DNA from: Siphonodentalium dalli
Lineage: Eukaryota; Mollusca; Scaphopoda; Gadilida; Siphonodentaliidae
Direction: 5' to 3'
Length of the DNA: 64,000 nt
NCBI GenBank assembly: GCA_032622095.1
Contig: CP136063.1
Span: 218,071,982 to 218,135,981, forward strand
The translations under genes and the position numbers were made by a program. This document shows, one piece after another, positions 58,620-64,000 of the stretch. Below the pieces are notes generated by a model. That model ran no database searches. It was not told the DNA's origin and saw nothing but the letters and a program-made list of their open reading frames with translations. Positions within the stretch are counted from its first letter, which is position 1; every line of letters starts with the position of its first letter.

Positions 58620-60034
58620 GGCCCGTTCCAAACGACGGATTTTTGTCGACTCGAATCTAATTGTATTAAATTCGTCGGTGATGCGTCTGCGGTCGATTTT
58701 GTTACAGACGGACGCATCTTTGTCGCGTCGAATCTAATACATCGGTCGATTTATTTAAAGGTGGATTCCCGGTTACCGTCAAAAATTGGTCACGCGTAGA
58801 TATAGAGGCCTATATATACCGGTATATGTTATACATATATATACTAAAATACGGTATAAATTATGTATATATATATATGCGCGACTGCAGCGCGAATATA
58901 TGTGCTCATGTATATGAGGTTGTATATAGTACATGTAGGTATATAATATACTATAATAGGCGCTACAAATAAATGTTATAACTTGCAACCAATTGCCATC
59001 TATATATGTGTATACCATGCATGTAAATACCGGTATACAAGAATTATTATAAATCAGAGACTACCACCCCCTACCACTTATAATAAGGATTACCGGAATA
59101 TATTAATTATTATAAATCATAGGCTACCACCCTATATCCTTTATAATAAGGAATACCGGTATAAATATATGAATTATTATAATTCATAGGCTACTATCCA
59201 CACCCCTCATAATAAGTAATACCGGTTTATATAAATTATTATAAATCATAGGCTACCACTCTGCCCCTTATAATAAGTAATACCGGAATATATGAATTAT
59301 TATAAATAAGAGGTTACCACCCATATACCGCTCATAACAAGAAATGCCGGTATATATTAATTATTATTAATCAGTGGTACCACCCCTACCCCTTATAATA
59401 AGTAATACCGGTATATATTAATTATTATACACCAGAGACTACCACCCCTATCGCTTACAATAAGGAATATCGGTCTATATGAATTATTATAAATCAGTTG
59501 CTACAACCCATATCCCTTATACCGGTATATATGAATTATTATAAATCATTGATAATATATCCGTTATAAGATGTGAGTCAGTGACATGCCATGTTCGTTG
59601 AGAAATCAAACTGCCATAATAATTAAAATTTTCACAATGTTACCTAAGCAATTCTTATAGATATATCTTTCTTGATAACAAAGAGAGCGTGCGACAAATG
59701 ACGTCATGTGGGTATTTCCGCAGATAAGGGGAACTCCCTCATTATTATACCATTATCATATCATTATCATACCATTTGCATTCGTTATTCGGAAACTTTC
59801 GGCTCTTCTCGTCACATGTATTAGATTCGAGTCGACAAAAATCCGTCGTTTGAAACCAAGACGGATTTCAGACGCATCACCGACGAAGATTCGTCTGAAT
59901 TGGACGGAGATCCGTCTGTGATGCGTCTGACACGGATCTAATTGTTTCAAACGTCGCATTTTAGACGCATTTAATACAATTGTGGGTCTGGTATTAGATT
60001 CGAGTCGACAAAAATCCGTCGTTTGGAACGGGCC
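58620..60034. mobile_element. PIF/Harbinger-like element 2 with AT-rich minisatellite
   Basis: Same termini and same body order as element 1, shorter because its minisatellite (about 59030-59540) has fewer units. It shares the single TTA at 58617-58619 with element 1; TTA follows at 60035-60037. Confidence 0.88.
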
Positions 60035-60189
60035 TTAGTGGAGAATGGATTTTGAAATGCCACATTGCGATTGTGGGTTTTCATCCTTCCAAAAGGCTAC
60101 GACTTACATTGGAACTAATATATGGCTTATATTATGTACCGTTTCGTTTTTACAAATCAATATTATGACAAAAAGTTGAAATTAGTATG

Positions 60190-60960
60190 TGATAATATCG
60201 GCTTCTTTTCAATTTCTGCCCACCAGTTGGCCGCCATATTGACTGTGAGTATCACTTGCCAAACCCTAATGAATAATTCATACATATCAACATGTAATGG
60301 TGGGTAGAAATCGCGAAACAATAACGCCAATCTTAAGAAAGTAAAGGAATGTAGGCGTGTTTTCAAATTTCGGTCGCCATTTTGGCCGCCATCTTCGATT
60401 TGGAAAACCATTTCTTGCATGAGATGTAAGGTAATTACTTCACCTCAGTATTTCCAACTCAACTGTACGCATGGATGGAGTTGTCTCGACAAAACTGCCC
60501 AATGATGTGAATATGAGGGAATTTCGGTGATTTTTCAAAATCTGTCTGCCATTGTGGGCGCCATTTTGGATTTGGGTGACTTTTATTTGGATATGGTACA
60601 ATGAAAGTTCTTCGCCTAAGTGTTCCCAACTTACAATAGTAAGCAGGTGTGGAGTTGTCATGACAATAATGCTCATTTTTTATTTCTGTTGGCCATTTTG
60701 GCCGCCATCTTGGATTTGGGTAAATATTCCTCAACTCAGGTATAAGAGGAATCCTAGCTCGAGTATATCCTGCAAATATATATGCATGGGTGTTGTTATA
60801 ATAGCAATAACATTCATTGATTCGAAACATAACATCGCGTTATTAACGGAGATTAGGCTTTGACCTATGATACCGGCATTTGGGAAAACGTGATATCGGA
60901 CAAAAATATCCCGCAATGAATGCATATTATGGTCCCCATGTATTCGCCAATGACTCCTCT
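60190..60960 (+). repeat. diverged tandem units with GGCCGCCAT motifs
   Basis: GCCGCCATATTG, GCCGCCATCTTCG, GCGCCATTTTGG and GCCGCCATCTTGG recur near 60230, 60380, 60560 and 60700 within units of roughly 150-170 bp. The left arm of the inverted repeat lacks this block. Confidence 0.7.
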
Positions 60961-61551
60961 ATATGATAAATGTATAACATGACGCAAAATTTCTAACATT
61001 TTCCCACAGAGACAAACGAAAGGTGGTAACATGTCAGAAAAATAGCATATTTTCACATTTCGGTGGCCATCTTGGCCGCCATATTGGATTCTGGGGTCGG
61101 ATTTTTGGCTAATTGGTAAGGGTTGCATATTAGCATAACGATACGAGCGGAAAACAAGACCGCATGTGCTATCATCTTTACTATAATGGCGATCAACGAG
61201 ACCTGGTGCATTTAACAAAAATGGCCGCCATGATGGACGCCATCTTGTCTGGAATCTCTGCGGCCACTTTTTGTTCTTGTTAACAAGTGAAAAAAATTAG
61301 AGGAGACATTAAGGAAGAATATTAGTGGGGTGAAGTTAAGTCCTGGGGGGGGGGGGTGCAGAGGTCGACCAATATCTCCTGGACTAGAACCACCTAACGT
61401 CAGAATGTGTCTACTATTTATGATAAAAGCGGAAATGAGTCGGAATTTCTATTAAAGTTATCGGGTGAGAGCAAGCTGTGGTCGCTATCTCATTGAGGGA
61501 ATATTCCGCTTTGCGAAGTTATGTTTTAATAGTGGATATCACCCCATTTAG

Positions 61552-62031
61552 AGGTACTCAATCCGAACAGAGGGTCCCCATCTCAACATATTCCAACAAC
61601 AACAATCCGATCAAAGGGTTCTATATTACTATTTCTTTGGCTTTGGGGGTAAAAAATATTTGATTCGAGTCGAGGAACCCATCAAACAAAGCTCAGAGTT
61701 ATTAGATATTGATTTTTGAAATTTGTTATTTACTCGAGATGAGTACTAATAAGTGCCTTCAACTGCCGTAATCTGCTCGGGATGTGTACACCAAAATCTA
61801 TTCAAACAGACAAGGATGGATAACTCTAAAATCAAGTGGTAATAATAACGCAATTTTTACTGAGTTCTGGGCCAGAAAGTATTCCCGATAATGAAAAATA
61901 ATAGATTTCTAAAATCGATATCTAACAAATCTGAGCTTTGATGGGTGACTTCCTCGACTCGAATCAAATATTTTTGACCCCCGAAGCCATTGAAATAGTA
62001 ATTGAGAGGAGTTTTATCGGATTGAGTACCT
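61552..62031 (-). mobile_element. TTAA foldback MITE (family D), copy 10
   Basis: TTAG|AGGTACTCAATCCG at the left (one base off TTAA) and GGATTGAGTACCT|TTAA at the right. Reverse orientation relative to copy 1. Confidence 0.86.
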
Positions 62032-62035
62032 TTAA

Positions 62036-62699
62036 AGACAAGGGGGTCGATACAATTTTCCTCCATTTACCATCACTCTGAAGTCTGAAGTTAGCGGACG
62101 TAATTTCGTTGTGTTTTTGCTGTTTAACCATTCGGCAAACCTCGTCAGATTCCGTCATCCTTGGCCCGCAGAGGTCCCAGGTCGAGGAGTTCAGAATGGC
62201 TGTTTAACGTCAAGAAAAATAATCAATGGAAGCATCCGGCATCCGATATATGTGCCCGACGTCATCCGGCGTACGGTGGTCTGGCATCCGGAATACGCCA
62301 TAACAGACCCCGCATCCGGCGTACGAAAAGGGGGGTCGTCACCCTCATACATGTACGTGTAAATAGAAACTTGAAAATAAGACGGTCATATGCAGTCTGT
62401 AGAATAAGCTCCAAGGAGGGTGAGTTTAGTGATGCTACCCAGCATTACCAAATTCACCATATGGACCCTCATTCTGTAGCTAGTTATCCATGGTTGGTCG
62501 AGACCAAAATAGAATGAGGTCGTCAGAGGTTGAATTTGTTGATTCTATGTCGGGTAATATCGCCAAATTCGCCATCTGCAGACCTCGATCATATTTTGCT
62601 GATGACCAGCACATTATTTTTAGACTTGCAGATATATTAAGTTATATTATATTTTCTCTCCCTTCTTATCACTCGTCTGTTCTGATTCTGTTTATTCCA
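62036..62699. other. unassigned stretch with small repeats
   Basis: 62128-62150 matches 44994-45018. 62235-62365 carries the GCATCCGG repeats related to 50005-50110. About 62405-62530 has GGGTGAGTTTAGTGATGCTA blocks related to 30200-30400. No gene supported. Confidence 0.5.
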
Positions 62700-62945
62700 C
62701 TTAGCAGCCTTCTCCATATCTACACATTCAAGTTCTATGTATGCTCGCCCAATCTGTTATCTGGGTCCCACAATCTCAAGATTGTATTCTCAGTGATATG
62801 AATTGTTGCAGTCTACAGTCCCATGCCCGAGTTCCGATACAATTTTGACTGGGTCATCAGGTTGCGTTAACCCTTTGGACCCATCTACTGAACCTCCCCA
62901 ACATTTCCCAACAGAAAATATACAGGCCACCTGCAGCCTGTACAG
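62700..62945 (-). repeat. dispersed repeat, inverted partner of 19397-19620
   Basis: The reverse complement reproduces 19397-19620 in order, with some extra bases (for example GTTGGGGA near the CTGTTGGGAA block). Confidence 0.8.
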
Positions 62946-63286
62946 CCAATCAAACCCAACTCACGGAGCCCCTGACAAAAAGAATAATGCACTGATGAAA
63001 GTCGTCTACTTGGGTCACTGTGGGAATTACAACTGCACCCCCCCCCTTAAATCAGACCACACAAGTTTTTGGGGAATTCCTTTCGCATCCCCCTTGCACC
63101 TTTGTGCTTCAACTTCTCCCTTACATGCCTGGCTGAACGGCTCTTGTTTTTACTATTGTCAGATGGAGGAACAGAACCATGGCACAATATACCCGGTATA
63201 AAAAGTTTTATAGATCTGAAACTGAAAATTGCATAAATCCTAACATTAGTGATCTAATTGCATACAAGTTGACATGGCCACGGTCG
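62946..63286. other. unassigned stretch
   Basis: A C run near 63039. The open frame continuing from 62803 starts inside a repeat and has no recognised domain. Confidence 0.4.
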
Positions 63287-63930
63287 AGAGACCAGGCCAT
63301 ACCGGGCCGACTATGGGTCGGTCCGGTGTGAGATTTTTTTTTTAATCTGAACAAGCAAAATCGCAAAATCCTAGAATCAAGACTTGCCTCAAGCTTTCCT
63401 AGTGTTGGAAACTTCAAACCTGATATCCCCCTTAGATTGGAAAATTCCCACTAATGATCATTTCAGTCCACACTTTTGACAGAATGTGGTAAAATATGGT
63501 TTTCTTAAAGTAATTAGCATTTTTTTTTATTGGCCATGGTGGAGGGATTAGGACACACCGGGCCGACCATGGTTCGGCCCGGTGTGAGAAAATTTTGAAA
63601 ACTGAACAAAAACGTCGCCAAATAATAGCATCTAGACTGGCCTCAAGCTTTCCTGTGTTGGAAATTTCAAACCTGACACCCCCCACTTAGGTTGGAAAAT
63701 TTCAAACTGAGACCATTTCAGTCCACATTGTTTAAATGTAAGAAAATATAGTTCTCTTAATTTAACTAGCAGTTTTTGACTGGCCAAATGGGAGAGACCT
63801 AGACACAAGCTTTCCAACTGTTGGAAATTTCCAACCTGACAACCCCCATAAGGTTGGAAAATTTCCAACTGATGGCCATTTCAGTCCAAAAGTAGGTATA
63901 TATATGCAAATGTTGGTCTGAAACAACAAT
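63287..63930. repeat. three diverged tandem units of ~250 bp
   Basis: Each unit has CTCAAGCTTTCC or AAGCTTTCCAAC, GTTGGAAATTTC, AACCTGAC, GGTTGGAAAATTT and CATTTCAGTCCA. Units 1 and 2 also have a strong hairpin, ACACCGGGCCGA with TCGGCCCGGTGT. Related single units lie at about 17300-17470 and inside 30850-31220. Confidence 0.8.
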
Positions 63931-64000
63931 TACCCCCTAACACGGTGTAGGAACTGCTCCGTGAGAAAAGATCCTCTTGTGATTTTCGGTCCAGTTCACT

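Larger units (their letters stand above)
56110..61390. repeat. giant inverted repeat, right arm (with insertions)
   Basis: Inverse counterpart of 54225-55560. It is interrupted at 57004-60034 by two Harbinger-type elements, and at about 60190-60960 it has extra tandem units rich in GGCCGCCAT. The outer end mirrors the left arm through TTAACAAG, the G run and GGTCGACCAATATCTCCTGG at about 61363-61382. Confidence 0.85.

Overview
The window is animal nuclear DNA, AT-rich and almost entirely built from repeats. It holds one clear intact protein gene: a single-exon Toll-like receptor at 22610-25120 (+). The receptor has one C-terminal cysteine cluster before the membrane. Together with the repeat style (Helitrons with short internal tandem repeats, CR1/L2-like LINE remains, hAT and Harbinger elements) this suggests an invertebrate, most likely a marine lophotrochozoan. 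That placement is inference; no species marker is present. I see no rRNA, no convincing tRNA, no operon and nothing prokaryotic.

Layout. 1-1562 and 18013-18694 are two copies of one segment; the first copy has an 880-bp Helitron inserted and the second preserves the empty site exactly. 2217-2820 (-) and about 20640-21190 (+) are broken LINE reverse-transcriptase remains. 5756-14194 is a head-to-tail array of ten non-autonomous Helitron-type elements from three families, here called HelA, HelB and HelC. 15091-16668 and 33620-34728 are hAT elements with perfect 8-bp target duplications, and 38580-40175 is a third hAT-like element carrying a nested MITE. 25161-25560 is a TTAA-flanked MITE touching the 3' end of the Toll-like receptor gene. 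From 28 to 62 kb at least ten copies of a TTAA-flanked foldback MITE appear. 35309-35739 is a GC-rich nested palindrome with a 6-bp target duplication. 36.6-38.0 kb and 40.3-41.6 kb are inverted clusters of a roughly 350-bp unit. 51.5-52.9 kb is a second, two-unit Helitron array. About 54.2-61.4 kb is a giant inverted repeat whose arms hold decayed copies of an unrecognised coding region; two Harbinger-type elements sit in tandem in the right arm, and the left arm preserves the empty site.

How it works together. The Toll-like receptor is the only gene with a visible host role: a membrane receptor whose TIR domain would signal to MyD88-type adaptors. The rest is transposon biology. Two pairs of filled and empty sites show insertion mechanics directly. 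The Helitron families carry dense arrays of motifs resembling nuclear-receptor (NR5A/ERR) and NRF-1 binding sites. All element families are my own labels or superfamily-level assignments from termini and target duplications, because no element here encodes an intact transposase.
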